A DNA stretch of 64,000 bases from Pseudoneobacillus sp042683745 (GCF_042683745.1 NZ_JBHUJX010000036.1:248001-312000); one strand, 5' to 3'; shown: positions 26,214 to 35,155, numbered from the stretch's first letter. Made by a program: numbers and translations. Notes: a model not told the origin generated them from the letters alone.

Positions 26214-26281
26214 GGCAGTATTAATTACACGCTATTTTTTCATCTCACACAAATGTTCCAGTTATACCATTGGATAAATAA

Positions 26282-26316
26282 CAAAATGCCTTTGGAAGAC
26301 TTCCAAAGGCATTTTG
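26282..26316. terminator. Bidirectional terminator between the Bce permease and DUF445 genes
   Basis: Arms CAAAATGCCTTTGGAAG and CTTCCAAAGGCATTTTG are almost perfectly complementary with a very short loop; A- and T-rich flanks allow termination in both directions. Confidence 0.9.
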
Positions 26317-26336
26317 TTTAGAATAAGAGGTAACTT

Positions 26337-27593
26337 TTATACAATTGTTTTTATTATAGTTAAGATAATTCCTATAAAAAAACCGCAAATAGCTCCATTT
26401 ACTCGGATCCATTGTAAATCTTTACCTATATTATTTTCCATTAAATCGATTAAAGTTTCGTTATCTAGCTTCTCTAGGTTTTCTTTTACAAGAATGCCTA
26501 TTTTTGAATGGTTTTTGTCAATAAAATAGAAAATTTGTTTTTGAATCCAATTTTCTATACTATTTGTCTTTTCAGGAACATCTCTTAGATGCTTTATTTG
26601 GTTCTTAATAAACGAAAGCACGTATTGATCGACAAATTCTTCACCTTGGGTTAGTAGAATTAATTTATTTTGTATTTTCTTCAAAATCTCTGTAATTTGA
26701 TCAGCAAGACTCCAACTGTTAACCAGCGTATTCTTCCAACCATTTATTTCAGCTATTAGTTCTTTTCTATCTTGAACACTGTCTAACTCTTTGCGAATAC
26801 GTGAAAGAATCAAATGCCTATATGGATTATCATCTTTCTGTAAGAGAATAATTCTTTTTAGAATGAATGGTTGAAGCATATTTCCGAGCTTTTCCTCATT
26901 AATTAAATTGCTAAAAGAATTAATGGCCAACTTTAAAAAACCGTCCGCCTCAGTATTATCAAGTAATTGTTTTGCCATGATACCAATTTTTACTTTTGTT
27001 TCTTCTTTTGCTATCCACTTTTCAGTCTCAACTAGAATATAGTCCAAGGCTTTTTCATCCAAATTTCTGTTTAAAACTTGATCAACTAGTGATTGAAGAA
27101 ATTTAGTCACATCTAAATGCAAAATATATTCCTTTAACTCTTTTTCAATAATAGGCGCTATTTTTTCTAAATTAATATGGCTAATTGTTTGATGAAGTAC
27201 AGAACTAATCCACTTTTTAACGGGAGCAGAATACAATTCCTTCTCTGCAATTTGTGATATCTTTTCTACAAATTTAATTTGTCCGATCTTCTCTTGGATA
27301 CTTTCTTTTGTTAGCCAATCCTTTTCAAGCATAGATATAACTGCCCTGATCATTCTATCGCGGTTTTTTGGAAGTAATGCCGTATGCGGAATTGGAATAC
27401 CAAGGGGATGGCGAAAAAGAGCTGTGACAGCAAACCAATCTGCTAGTCCACCTACTAGACCAGCCTCAAATCCTCCTTGCAATAATCGACCAATTAAAGA
27501 TTCTTGTAAAGGAATCGTTAAGAGAAAACCTGCCCCCATAACTCCCAATGAAATTTTTGCGAAATATTTTGATTTTTTTCGTTGTCTCGACAT
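26337..27593 (-). CDS. DUF445 family membrane-anchored protein (YjiN-like)
   Basis: A 418-residue protein with an N-terminal hydrophobic segment (~12-30), the DUF445 signature GGLADWFAVTALFRHPLGIPIPHTALLP (positions ~47-73), a long helical/coiled middle region, and a C-terminal hydrophobic helix (IRVNGAICGFFIGIILTIIK). Family members such as E. coli YjiN have no established biochemical role. The start follows a GAGGG-like site (CGAGGGAAAAATACT). It is a single gene convergent with the Bce module; no functional link is evident. Confidence 0.85.
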   Translation of the reverse strand: MSRQRKKSKYFAKISLGVMGAGFLLTIPLQESLIGRLLQGGFEAGLVGGLADWFAVTALFRHPLGIPIPHTALLPKNRDRMIRAVISMLEKDWLTKESIQEKIGQIKFVEKISQIAEKELYSAPVKKWISSVLHQTISHINLEKIAPIIEKELKEYILHLDVTKFLQSLVDQVLNRNLDEKALDYILVETEKWIAKEETKVKIGIMAKQLLDNTEADGFLKLAINSFSNLINEEKLGNMLQPFILKRIILLQKDDNPYRHLILSRIRKELDSVQDRKELIAEINGWKNTLVNSWSLADQITEILKKIQNKLILLTQGEEFVDQYVLSFIKNQIKHLRDVPEKTNSIENWIQKQIFYFIDKNHSKIGILVKENLEKLDNETLIDLMENNIGKDLQWIRVNGAICGFFIGIILTIIKTIV

Positions 27594-28026
27594 AGTATTT
27601 TTCCCTCGAATAATAATATAGTTTCTTTATCACTATCTTACCACTTTTACAGTTTCTTACTAATAAAAAAGCTTATCTACTAGTCCTTTTATTAAATTGA
27701 TAAATCTTGAAGTTACTTCTTAATAAAGGCTAAAAAATTAATGGTAATTACGGTAACTGCTGGTAATACAAGAACTCCTTATTCTTATTTCGTAACAATA
27801 ATGTAATAAATAAAAATAGCGCTCAATGTGTGCCTACTACTGAACTTTTTGCTTTAAAAGAGCTTTTAGAGGGCCTATATTTCTGATTATTCCGTTAACA
27901 TTGAAATGTTATTTCAATATAATTGCCACGGATGTAACCAATTTAACATCTACTTGTTCTTTGCTTCAAAGATATCCATGTTACGATTATGGAAATTAGC
28001 AACCAAAGAACAAGGAGGGTAAAAGA
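27594..28026 (+). promoter_or_regulatory. 433-bp region: promoter, WalR-like box and folded leader of the 3D-domain gene
   Basis: No gene seen. A good promoter TTAACA (27895-27900) - 17 bp - TATAAT (27918-27923) lies ~105 bases before the start codon; its spacer contains the inverted repeat ATTGAAAT-GTT-ATTTCAAT. About 90 bp upstream, CGTAAC-N5-TGTAAT (27791-27807) fits the WalR direct-repeat pattern TGTWAH-N5-TGTWAH with one mismatch. In the leader, TTGTTCTTTG (27957-27966) can pair over a long loop with CAAAGAACAA (28003-28012), which ends directly before the GGAGGG ribosome binding site. Confidence 0.5.
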
Positions 28027-28842
28027 ATGCTTAATAAAATTAAAACATTTATAGCAGTTGCTGTACTCTCAGGAACTGTAAGTGCTAATGTACAAGCTGC
28101 AACGGTTACAGCACAAAAAGGGGATAACCTTAAGGATCTACCACTCGTATTTACTTCTTCAGAAGAGAATACCCATAATTTGAATCAACTTCAAACAGAC
28201 CTTATTCGCCCTAGAGATGTTTTAAACAATCCACTGGAAAAACAATATTCCGTTAAACAAGGTGGCACATTACGGGACATACCAATAAAACATCATATAA
28301 ATCGATCACTACCTAAGGAATGGGATAAATTAATTCCTAAAAACATCTATCCTGAATTAAATCTGTTAATCTTTGATGACTTAAATACTTCTCATAATGA
28401 TATAACAGATAAAACAATGAAGTCGACACCACCAACTGTATCTGACCAAGAAGCTTCAAAAACTAAATCATCAAAGCCTGTAACTCAAGTATCGAAACCT
28501 GCAGCAAAGGTAACAAAGAAAAGTGCTCCTGTGGTAAAAGCTGTAGCAACAAAGAAGACAGTTACAGTTAAAGCTACAGCGTATACAGCTTCATGTGAAG
28601 GATGCTCTGGTACTACGGCTACCGGAATTAACATTAAAGCAAACCCACATGCGAAGGTCATCGCCGTTGACCCATCAGTTATACCACTTGGCAGTAAAGT
28701 TTATGTAGAAGGCTTTGGTGAAGCAACCGCCGCTGATACTGGTGGAGCTATTAAAGGGAATCGAATTGATGTCTTTATTCCTTCTGAACAAGATGCAATC
28801 AATTTTGGAGTAAAAAAATTAAAGGTCAAAATCTTAAACTAA
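28027..28842 (+). CDS. Secreted 3D-domain cell-wall protein (YocH/YabE-like)
   Basis: A 271-residue exported protein with a signal peptide (residues 1-24, cleavage near VQAA). Two LysM-like stretches (~27-45 and ~75-112, YSVKQGG..IP.) are degenerate, then a Ser/Lys/Pro-rich linker (~130-175), and a C-terminal 3D domain (~180-271). The three conserved Asp of the 3D fold are visible in AVDPSVIPLG, ADTGG and RIDVF. Such proteins (YocH, MltA-like barrel) act on or bind peptidoglycan; YocH is a WalR target in B. subtilis, which fits the WalR-like box upstream. AAGGAGGG precedes the ATG. Confidence 0.88.
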   Translation: MLNKIKTFIAVAVLSGTVSANVQAATVTAQKGDNLKDLPLVFTSSEENTHNLNQLQTDLIRPRDVLNNPLEKQYSVKQGGTLRDIPIKHHINRSLPKEWDKLIPKNIYPELNLLIFDDLNTSHNDITDKTMKSTPPTVSDQEASKTKSSKPVTQVSKPAAKVTKKSAPVVKAVATKKTVTVKATAYTASCEGCSGTTATGINIKANPHAKVIAVDPSVIPLGSKVYVEGFGEATAADTGGAIKGNRIDVFIPSEQDAINFGVKKLKVKILN

Positions 28843-28885
28843 TATTCTTAAGACCAGCAATTCTAGAGTCTTTATTTGAGTACGA

Positions 28886-28932
28886 AACACTGCAAGTCCT
28901 TTCTCTATAAAGGAATTGTAGTGTGTTTTTAT
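28886..28932 (+). terminator. Terminator after the 3D-domain gene
   Basis: ACACTGCAA..CCTTT pairs with AAAGG..TTGTAGTGT around CTCTAT and is followed by GTGTTTTT. Confidence 0.75.
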
Positions 28933-29110
28933 ATCACTTTACTAACTAAAAAACCCCCCATATCTTAAAAACCTCTTCAATGCCCCTTCCATACTATTTT
29001 TCAACATCGGTTCCCCATTTTTTTGGATAGACACTATGTTTCATTCCCAATCATTCCAAATACCATAAAAAATGTAAAAAACTTCTATGTCTGAATGGGC
29101 ACGAATTTTA

Positions 29111-29163
29111 TAAAAGCGCTTGCATTATTAAAAATCTAGATTAAAATACTTGTATACAAGTAC
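29111..29163 (+). promoter_or_regulatory. gnt operon promoter with cre-like site and GntR operator
   Basis: Within the 348-bp gap before gntR. TAAAAGCGCTTGCA (29111-29124) fits the CcpA cre consensus TGWAANCGNTNWCA except at two positions. TTGCAT (29120-29125) and TAAAAT (29142-29147) with a 16-bp spacer make a plausible promoter. ATACTTGTATACAAGTAC (29146-29163) differs in one base from the B. subtilis GntR operator as I remember it and overlaps the expected transcription start, so GntR would block initiation until gluconate binds. The remainder of the gap (28933-29110) shows nothing else. Confidence 0.85.
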
Positions 29164-29190
29164 ACTTGAATGTATCGAGAGGGTGAATTT

Positions 29191-29922
29191 ATGATCGAAT
29201 CAACGGAATTTTTATATCCTACAAAATGGCTATCCAAAGCTTCAGCTGGTGATCGTGTAACATGTGAGCTTAGAATGCGTATTATTTCTGGCATCATTGA
29301 AAGCGGTACCATTTTATCTGAGAATAAATTAGCAGCCGATTTCGGAGTGAGTCGGTCACCTATTCGAGAAGCTTTAAAAATACTTGCATCTGAAAATATC
29401 ATTCGATTAGAAAGAATGGGTGCTGTTGTCATTGGTTTAAGAGAAAAAGAGATAGAGGAAATTTATGATGTCCGTTTGCTCATCGAAACGTTTGTATTCG
29501 AACGACTTGTAAGGATGAACGTTACAAATTTAGTAACGGAGCTTAGTAAAATACTTGAAATGATGAAAGTTGCCATAAAATATCGAGATGCTGATGAGTT
29601 TTCCTATCAAGATCTCTTATTTCATGAAACGATAATTCGTTCTATTAATCATTCATACATCCAAATGATCTGGAATAATTTAAAACCTGTGATGGAAAGC
29701 TTCATTCTTCTATCAATGCGCAAACGTTTCAAGGAAAAATACGATGACTTTACCCGAATAGTGGAAAATCATGAACTTTATATTGAAGCGATAAATTCAA
29801 AAGATAGAGCCCTTATGGTTAAATCCTTACATCAAAACTTTGATGATGTTCAAAATAAAGTAGAAGACCTTTGGTTATCTCAGCAAATGCTTTCTAAAGG
29901 AGTCGAGCAAGAAAATGACTAG
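29191..29922 (+). CDS. gntR: Gluconate operon repressor GntR
   Basis: GntR/FadR-type transcription regulator, released from DNA by gluconate. The 243-residue product, the same size as B. subtilis GntR, has an N-terminal winged helix (~20-85, NKLAADFGVSRSPIREALKILASENIIRLE) and an all-helical FCD ligand domain (~95-235, with FHETIIR metal/ligand region). The ATG at 29191 with GAGAGGG is chosen; an earlier in-frame ATG at 29170 lacks a site and lies close to the operator. It is the first gene of the operon and overlaps gntK by 8 bases. Confidence 0.96.
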   Translation: MIESTEFLYPTKWLSKASAGDRVTCELRMRIISGIIESGTILSENKLAADFGVSRSPIREALKILASENIIRLERMGAVVIGLREKEIEEIYDVRLLIETFVFERLVRMNVTNLVTELSKILEMMKVAIKYRDADEFSYQDLLFHETIIRSINHSYIQMIWNNLKPVMESFILLSMRKRFKEKYDDFTRIVENHELYIEAINSKDRALMVKSLHQNFDDVQNKVEDLWLSQQMLSKGVEQEND

Positions 29923-31477
29923 CTATATGTTAGGAGTAGATATCGGTACAACAAGTACGAAAGCGGTATTATTTAGCGAAACAGGCGCAGTGATCGGGCA
30001 AGAAAACATCGGTTACCCGCTTTACACACCAGATATGTCTACAGCCGAACAAAACCCAGAAGAGATTTTTCAAGCTGTCTTACAGGCGATATCCAAAATA
30101 ATGAAAAGCCATTCTCAAAAGAAATTGGCATTTATTTCATTTAGTAGTGCGATGCATAGTGTAATTGCAATGGACGAAAATGACCAACCCTTAACTCCAT
30201 GTATTACTTGGGCTGATAATCGCAGTGAGGCATGGGCTCATAAAATAAAGGAAGAATTAAATGGACATGCCATTTACAAACGCACGGGAACACCCATTCA
30301 TCCGATGTCACCATTAAGCAAAATCACTTGGATTGTAAATGAGCAAAATGGAATCGCTACCAAAGTTAAAAAATATGTCGGGATTAAAGAGTATGTCTTT
30401 AAGAAGTTATTTGATCAATATGTTGTCGATTATTCATTAGCTTCTGCAATGGGCATGATGAATCTAAAAAGCTTGGATTGGGATGAAGAAGCCTTACAAG
30501 TTGCAGGAATTACACGATCCCAATTATCTGAACTCGTTCCAACAACGAAAATATTTACGAACTGTCATCCAGACTTAGCGAAACAGATGGGAATCGATTC
30601 ACAAACACCATTTGTCATTGGTGCAAGTGATGGTGTGCTTTCTAATTTAGGAGTAAATGCCATAAGAAAAGGTGAAATAGCTGTAACGATTGGTACAAGT
30701 GGTGCTATTCGTACCATTATCGACAAGCCACAAACAGATGAAAAAGGGCGAATATTTTGCTATTGCCTCACGGAAAAGCACTGGGTCATTGGTGGTCCCG
30801 TAAATAATGGCGGAATGATTCTTCGCTGGATTAGAGATGAGTTTGCTTCTTCTGAAATAGAAACCGCAAAAAGATTAGGAATTGATCCTTACGAGGTTTT
30901 AACTAAGATTGCTGAACGAGTTACACCTGGTGCTAATGGGTTGTTATTCCATCCTTATTTATCAGGTGAACGTGCACCTCTTTGGAATCCGAATGTGCGC
31001 GGCTCGTTTTTCGGTCTAACCCTTTCTCATAAGAAAGAACATATGATTCGAGCAGCTCTCGAAGGGGTAATTTATAATTTATATACCGTATTTTTAGCTT
31101 TATTGGAATGCATGGAAGGATCCGTTTCTCGAATCCAAGCAACCGGGGGATTCGCAAGATCAGATGTATGGCGTCAAATGATGTCCGATATTTTCGAAAC
31201 AGAAGTTGTCGTCCCAGAAAGCTACGAAAGCTCTTGTCTTGGCGCTTGCCTATTAGGCCTTTATGCAATAGGCAAAATTGAATCATTTGAGGTAGCTTCT
31301 GAAATGATTGGAAGTACTTACAAGCACACACCAAATGAAGATGCAGTTAAAGAGTACAGACAATTACTTCCGATCTTTATTAACTTATCAAGATCGTTAG
31401 ACAACGAATATAAGCAAATTTCCAATTATCAACGTGGATTAGTAAAAACAAACATAGAAAATATTGGGGGGAAATAA
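29915..31477 (+). CDS. gntK: Gluconokinase GntK (FGGY family)
   Basis: Phosphorylates gluconate to 6-phosphogluconate with ATP. The 520-residue protein belongs to the large FGGY carbohydrate kinases, as in B. subtilis: phosphate loop GVDIGTTSTKAV at residues ~7-18, substrate region CITWADNRSEAWA, and GERAPLWNPNVRG plus GGFARSDVWRQ in the C-terminal half. It overlaps gntR by 8 bases (ATG inside GAAAATGACTAG). No gntZ (6-phosphogluconate dehydrogenase) follows in this operon, so 6-phosphogluconate must be processed by enzymes encoded elsewhere. Confidence 0.96.
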   Translation: MTSYMLGVDIGTTSTKAVLFSETGAVIGQENIGYPLYTPDMSTAEQNPEEIFQAVLQAISKIMKSHSQKKLAFISFSSAMHSVIAMDENDQPLTPCITWADNRSEAWAHKIKEELNGHAIYKRTGTPIHPMSPLSKITWIVNEQNGIATKVKKYVGIKEYVFKKLFDQYVVDYSLASAMGMMNLKSLDWDEEALQVAGITRSQLSELVPTTKIFTNCHPDLAKQMGIDSQTPFVIGASDGVLSNLGVNAIRKGEIAVTIGTSGAIRTIIDKPQTDEKGRIFCYCLTEKHWVIGGPVNNGGMILRWIRDEFASSEIETAKRLGIDPYEVLTKIAERVTPGANGLLFHPYLSGERAPLWNPNVRGSFFGLTLSHKKEHMIRAALEGVIYNLYTVFLALLECMEGSVSRIQATGGFARSDVWRQMMSDIFETEVVVPESYESSCLGACLLGLYAIGKIESFEVASEMIGSTYKHTPNEDAVKEYRQLLPIFINLSRSLDNEYKQISNYQRGLVKTNIENIGGK

Positions 31478-31478
31478 G

Positions 31479-32825
31479 ATGCCATTAGTGATTGTAGCAA
31501 TTGGAATATTAGCATTACTAATATTAATAATGGGTCTAAAATTAAACACTTTTATTTCATTAATTATTGTATCATTTGGTGTTGCCTTAGCTCTTGGGAT
31601 TCCATTAGAGGAAATTGTTAAAACCATAGAAGCAGGTTTAGGAGGAACACTCGGTCATTTAGCGTTAATCTTTGGACTTGGAGCGATGTTAGGTAAGTTG
31701 ATCGCTGATTCAGGTGGTGCGCAACGTATTGCAATGACCCTCGTTAACAAATTTGGCGAAAAAAATATTCAATGGGCAGTCGTTGCTGCTTCGTTCATTA
31801 TCGGTGTAGCGCTATTCTTTGAAGTAGGACTAGTCTTATTAATCCCAATCGTATTTGCGATTTCAAGAGAATTAAAAGTATCTATTCTGTACCTTGGGAT
31901 TCCGATGACAGCTGCTTTATCTGTTACACACGGATTCTTACCGCCACACCCAGGACCAACCGTTATTGCGGGTGAATATGGTGCAAATATTGGAGAGGTT
32001 TTACTATACGGTTTCATCATTGCCATTCCTACCGTTATTTTAGCTGGACCTGTATTTACGAAGCTTGCAAAAAAACTTGTTCCTAATTCATTCACAAAAA
32101 CGGGTAATATTGCCTCTCTAGGTGAACAAAAAACATTTAAGCTTGAAGAAACACCTGGATTTGGAATCAGTGTATTTACCGCTCTACTTCCTGTTATTTT
32201 AATGTCGATTGCGACTATTATTAATTTGCTGCAAAAAACTATGGGATTTGAAGACAATAGTTTCTTGGCTGCAATCCGTTTTATCGGTGATGCTGGTACT
32301 TCCATGTTGATATCCTTATTAGTTGCAGTCTATACAATGGGATTAGCAAGAAAAATTCCAATCAAAAATGTAATGGAATCATGTACAACAGCGATCACTC
32401 ATATTGGGATGATGCTCTTAATCATTGGTGGAGGCGGTGCCTTCAAACAAGTATTAATTAATGGCGGTGTAGGTGACTACGTAGCCGAGTTATTCAAAGG
32501 CACTTCATTATCACCCATCTTACTAGCATGGATCATCGCAGCCATCCTTCGTATTTCCTTAGGATCTGCAACCGTTGCTGCTTTAACCACAGCTGGTTTA
32601 GTGATTCCATTGTTAGGTCAATCTGACGTGAACCTAGCTTTAGTTGTACTAGCGACGGGAGCAGGAAGTTTAATCGCTTCACATGTTAATGATGCTGGTT
32701 TCTGGATGTTTAAAGAGTATTTTGGTTTAAGCATGAAAGAAACATTTGCCACATGGACATTACTTGAAACAATTATTTCAGTAGCTGGATTAGCGTTTAT
32801 CCTTTTACTAAGTTTATTTGTATAA
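31479..32825 (+). CDS. gntP: Gluconate permease GntP
   Basis: Proton-coupled gluconate importer of the GntP family, 448 residues with about 12-14 transmembrane helices. Family landmarks are the N-terminal GLKLNTFISLIIVSF, the motif HGFLPPHPGPT (~150-160), and near the C-terminus GSATVAALTTAG and SHVNDAGFW. The ATG at 31479 follows GGGGGGAAATAAG; it begins one base after the gntK stop. A long family 2 hairpin with a T-run ends the operon. Final gene of gntRKP; the B. subtilis gntZ position is empty. Confidence 0.96.
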   Translation: MPLVIVAIGILALLILIMGLKLNTFISLIIVSFGVALALGIPLEEIVKTIEAGLGGTLGHLALIFGLGAMLGKLIADSGGAQRIAMTLVNKFGEKNIQWAVVAASFIIGVALFFEVGLVLLIPIVFAISRELKVSILYLGIPMTAALSVTHGFLPPHPGPTVIAGEYGANIGEVLLYGFIIAIPTVILAGPVFTKLAKKLVPNSFTKTGNIASLGEQKTFKLEETPGFGISVFTALLPVILMSIATIINLLQKTMGFEDNSFLAAIRFIGDAGTSMLISLLVAVYTMGLARKIPIKNVMESCTTAITHIGMMLLIIGGGGAFKQVLINGGVGDYVAELFKGTSLSPILLAWIIAAILRISLGSATVAALTTAGLVIPLLGQSDVNLALVVLATGAGSLIASHVNDAGFWMFKEYFGLSMKETFATWTLLETIISVAGLAFILLLSLFV

Positions 32826-32830
32826 AAGCG

Positions 32831-32875
32831 CAGGGACGGTTCTTCTGCTTCCCAGAAGCAAAAGAACCGTCCCTG
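32831..32875 (+). repeat. Family 2 hairpin repeat, copy 1 (terminator of gntRKP)
   Basis: CAGGGACGGTTCTTCTGCTTC pairs with GAAGCAAAAGAACCGTCCCTG except for one C/A mismatch, followed by TGTTTTTTTT. Acts as a terminator; one of seven copies in the window. Confidence 0.85.
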
Positions 32876-32895
32876 TGTTTTTTTGTGCTTTACAC

Positions 32896-32922
32896 TGTCA
32901 CATCCCTTCACCCTTTGTCGTC
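32896..32922 (+). promoter_or_regulatory. ECF41-type promoter for the FAD oxidoreductase-sigma operon
   Basis: TGTCACA (32896-32902) - 16 bp - CGTC (32919-32922), matching the promoter pattern reported for ECF41 sigma factors (TGTCACA in the -35 and CGTC in the -10 region). It lies 34 bases before the FAD oxidoreductase start, and the ECF41 factor is the second gene, so the operon is probably autoregulated. Confidence 0.8.
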
Positions 32923-32955
32923 TTAAGTTATGAAATCATTTTAGGAGGTTATCTT

Positions 32956-34266
32956 ATGACTCAAAAATGGGATATTGTCATTGTCGGTGGTGGGTTAGCA
33001 GGTTATGTTGCAGCAAATTATTTGGCTAAAACAGATTTGTCTATATTACTATTAGAAAAAGGAAGGAATGTAGGGGGAAGGGCTAGAACAAATAAGATAA
33101 ATAACCAGTATTTTAATTTAGGCCCCCATGCTCTTTATAAAAAAGGAAAAGCCAAGTCTATTCTTGAAGAATTAGGTATTCACCTTAATGGAAAATCACC
33201 CAAATTAAGCGGCATATTAATTGAAAACAATATCGAATATGCTGCTCCATTTTCTCCTTTAGACCTTTTTACAACAGGTCTTTTAAATTGGAAAGAACGT
33301 GTGGATTGGCTCACCGTTTTGTCAAAAATAATGAGCATAAATCCTGAGAAGTTAGCTGAGCAAACTTTTCAACAATGGGTTAAGCAAGCAGCACAAACTA
33401 AAATCGTTGAGTCACTGCTTTATACACTCGGCAGACTTGCCACCTATTGTCATGCTCCTGAGAAAATGAGCGCAAAAGTAATGGTATCAAATATGAAAAA
33501 TGCTATGGGTGGAGTACTTTATCTAGACGGTGGCTGGCAAACGATCATTGACCAGCTTCATAATAAAGCTATCCTTTCAGGTGTTCAGGTTCGATCACAC
33601 TCCTCTGTTAAAAAAATTGTTCCTGTCCAACAGGAGCAATTTAGATTAGTTCTATCAAATGATGAAGAAGTTATCGGGAAGTATGTGATTTGTACAACTG
33701 GTCCTTCCGAACTTAATGAAATGCTAGATGGTCACGATCAAGACCATTTTTTCTCAAAAATTACTGCTGTAAGGGGGGCAACATTAGATGTGGCTTTAAC
33801 ACAGCTCCCTAACCCTAAGCTATTGTTCGCTATGGGCATTATGGCTCCTCTCTATTATTCTGTACACTCAAATTATGCACACCTCTCTGATCATACAAAA
33901 AATGTAATTCTTCATGTATTTAAATATCAACATCCAGATGACTCACACGATGCAAAAAGCGTTAAAAACGAGCTTGAACAATTCTTAGATACGCTACAGC
34001 CAGGTTGGCAAAAATATGAGATTACTAGTCGGTTTATCCCAAATATAACAGTGAACCAGCGTTTACCCCAAATTGGAGATGAGCACAAGCTGCGACGTTC
34101 TAAAAAAGAGATTCCAGGATTATATATAGCAGGAGACTGGGCTTCCCCCAATTTCATTTTGGCAGATGGAGCGGCCAGTAGTGGAAAACAAGCCGCTGAA
34201 GAAATTAATTTAAACGAAAAGAGGAAAAAAGGTGCAAATTACGAACGAAGATTATCAACAATTTAA
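32956..34266 (+). CDS. FAD-dependent oxidoreductase (amine oxidase/phytoene desaturase-like)
   Basis: A 436-residue flavoprotein with the dinucleotide-binding motif IVGGGLAG (residues ~9-16), followed by the second FAD motif GGRARTN and a C-terminal FAD contact GLYIAGDWASPNFILADGA. This is the layout of NAD(P)/FAD amine-oxidase or phytoene-desaturase-like proteins; substrate unknown. The ATG at 32956 has TAGGAGG upstream; the open frame extends further but into the family 2 hairpin. It overlaps the ECF41 sigma gene by 35 bases. ECF41 factors are typically paired with one such enzyme (carboxymuconolactone decarboxylase, oxidoreductase or epimerase, the COE genes), which is probably its sole regulated target. 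Confidence 0.85.
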   Translation: MTQKWDIVIVGGGLAGYVAANYLAKTDLSILLLEKGRNVGGRARTNKINNQYFNLGPHALYKKGKAKSILEELGIHLNGKSPKLSGILIENNIEYAAPFSPLDLFTTGLLNWKERVDWLTVLSKIMSINPEKLAEQTFQQWVKQAAQTKIVESLLYTLGRLATYCHAPEKMSAKVMVSNMKNAMGGVLYLDGGWQTIIDQLHNKAILSGVQVRSHSSVKKIVPVQQEQFRLVLSNDEEVIGKYVICTTGPSELNEMLDGHDQDHFFSKITAVRGATLDVALTQLPNPKLLFAMGIMAPLYYSVHSNYAHLSDHTKNVILHVFKYQHPDDSHDAKSVKNELEQFLDTLQPGWQKYEITSRFIPNITVNQRLPQIGDEHKLRRSKKEIPGLYIAGDWASPNFILADGAASSGKQAAEEINLNEKRKKGANYERRLSTI

Positions 34267-35098
34267 ACCATTGTTGTTTTCTATAGGTTATCGGATGTTA
34301 GGTTCGATTGTTGAAGCGGAGGATCTTGTGCAGGAGACTTTTTTAAAAGCATATCAGATAAATGTAGAGAACATAGATAATAAGAAAGCCTATTTCTGCA
34401 AAATGATGACCAACCGTTGCCTCGATGTCTTAAAGTCTGCACGGCGCAGGCGAGAACAGTATATGGGACCATGGAATCCTGAGCCGTTATTGATAGAGAA
34501 GTCTCTTGAATATGATCCATCTGAGAATGTTCTACAAAAGGAAGGATTGAGTATTGCCTATTTACGGATAATGGAGTATTTGGCACCAGATGAGCGAGCC
34601 ATTCTTCTCTTGAAAGAAGCATTAGGTTTCACCTATTCAGAGATTGCTGACATTATTGAAAAGAAAGAAGAAAACTGTAGGAAAATTTTTAGCAGGGCAA
34701 AGCAAAAGATCTCACGAGTTGAAGGCGAAAGCTTAGACTATGAAAAGAATAAGTCAACGATTAATCGCTTTATACAAGCGTTTCAAATGCAAAATACGGC
34801 TGACTTATTAGAGCTTATATCTGAAAATGTCACACTGTATTCTGATGGAGGCGGGAAAATTACAGCTGCTGTCCGACCAATCGTATCACTTTCCAACGTT
34901 TTACCTTTTTTAAATGGTGTAGCCAAAAAAGCCACTGGAGACTTTTATTTTGAAGTGAAAAATGTCAATGGCCAGCCCGCAATCATATTTTCCATTAACG
35001 GAAAAGTTCATAGTATCCTTAGTTTTTATATAAATAATGATGACAAAATTAATGAAATGTATCTAACCTTGAATCCTGATAAATTGCCCATCCATTAA
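34232..35098 (+). CDS. ECF41-group RNA polymerase sigma factor with SnoaL-like C-terminal domain
   Basis: A 288-residue alternative sigma factor (SigJ-like). Sigma region 2 (~8-75, SIVEAEDLVQETFLKAY), region 4 (~105-165, LLKEALGFTYSEIADII) and a fused C-terminal SnoaL-like domain (~175-280) that in this group controls activity without an anti-sigma factor. Three hallmark motifs are readable: W-x-PEP in the linker (GPWNPEPL), DGGGK (SDGGGKI) and NPDKL near the end. The start is GTG at 34232 after GAGGAAA. Its gene lies inside the operon it probably transcribes, downstream of the oxidoreductase. Confidence 0.92.
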   Translation: MQITNEDYQQFKPLLFSIGYRMLGSIVEAEDLVQETFLKAYQINVENIDNKKAYFCKMMTNRCLDVLKSARRRREQYMGPWNPEPLLIEKSLEYDPSENVLQKEGLSIAYLRIMEYLAPDERAILLLKEALGFTYSEIADIIEKKEENCRKIFSRAKQKISRVEGESLDYEKNKSTINRFIQAFQMQNTADLLELISENVTLYSDGGGKITAAVRPIVSLSNVLPFLNGVAKKATGDFYFEVKNVNGQPAIIFSINGKVHSILSFYINNDDKINEMYLTLNPDKLPIH

Positions 35099-35105
35099 GT
35101 GCATA

Positions 35106-35150
35106 AGGGACGGTTCTTCTGCTTCCAAGAAGCAAAAGAACCTTCCCTAT
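35106..35150 (+). repeat. Family 2 hairpin repeat, copy 2
   Basis: Same hairpin between the convergent sigma and glucosidase genes, serving as terminator. The left arm has GGGACGG but the right arm CCTTCCC, giving a C/T mismatch intermediate between the other sequence states of the family. Confidence 0.85.
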
Positions 35151-35155
35151 GTTTT

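Noticed and set aside
27900..27918. ATTGAAAT-GTT-ATTTCAAT palindrome as a definite operator
   Set aside because: It sits in a promoter spacer, but no candidate regulator is nearby and the AT-rich sequence makes chance palindromes likely; kept only as a note in the region entry.
29136..29432. Reverse-strand ORF over gntR
   Set aside because: It is opposite the conserved GntR DNA-binding domain and operator; shadow only.
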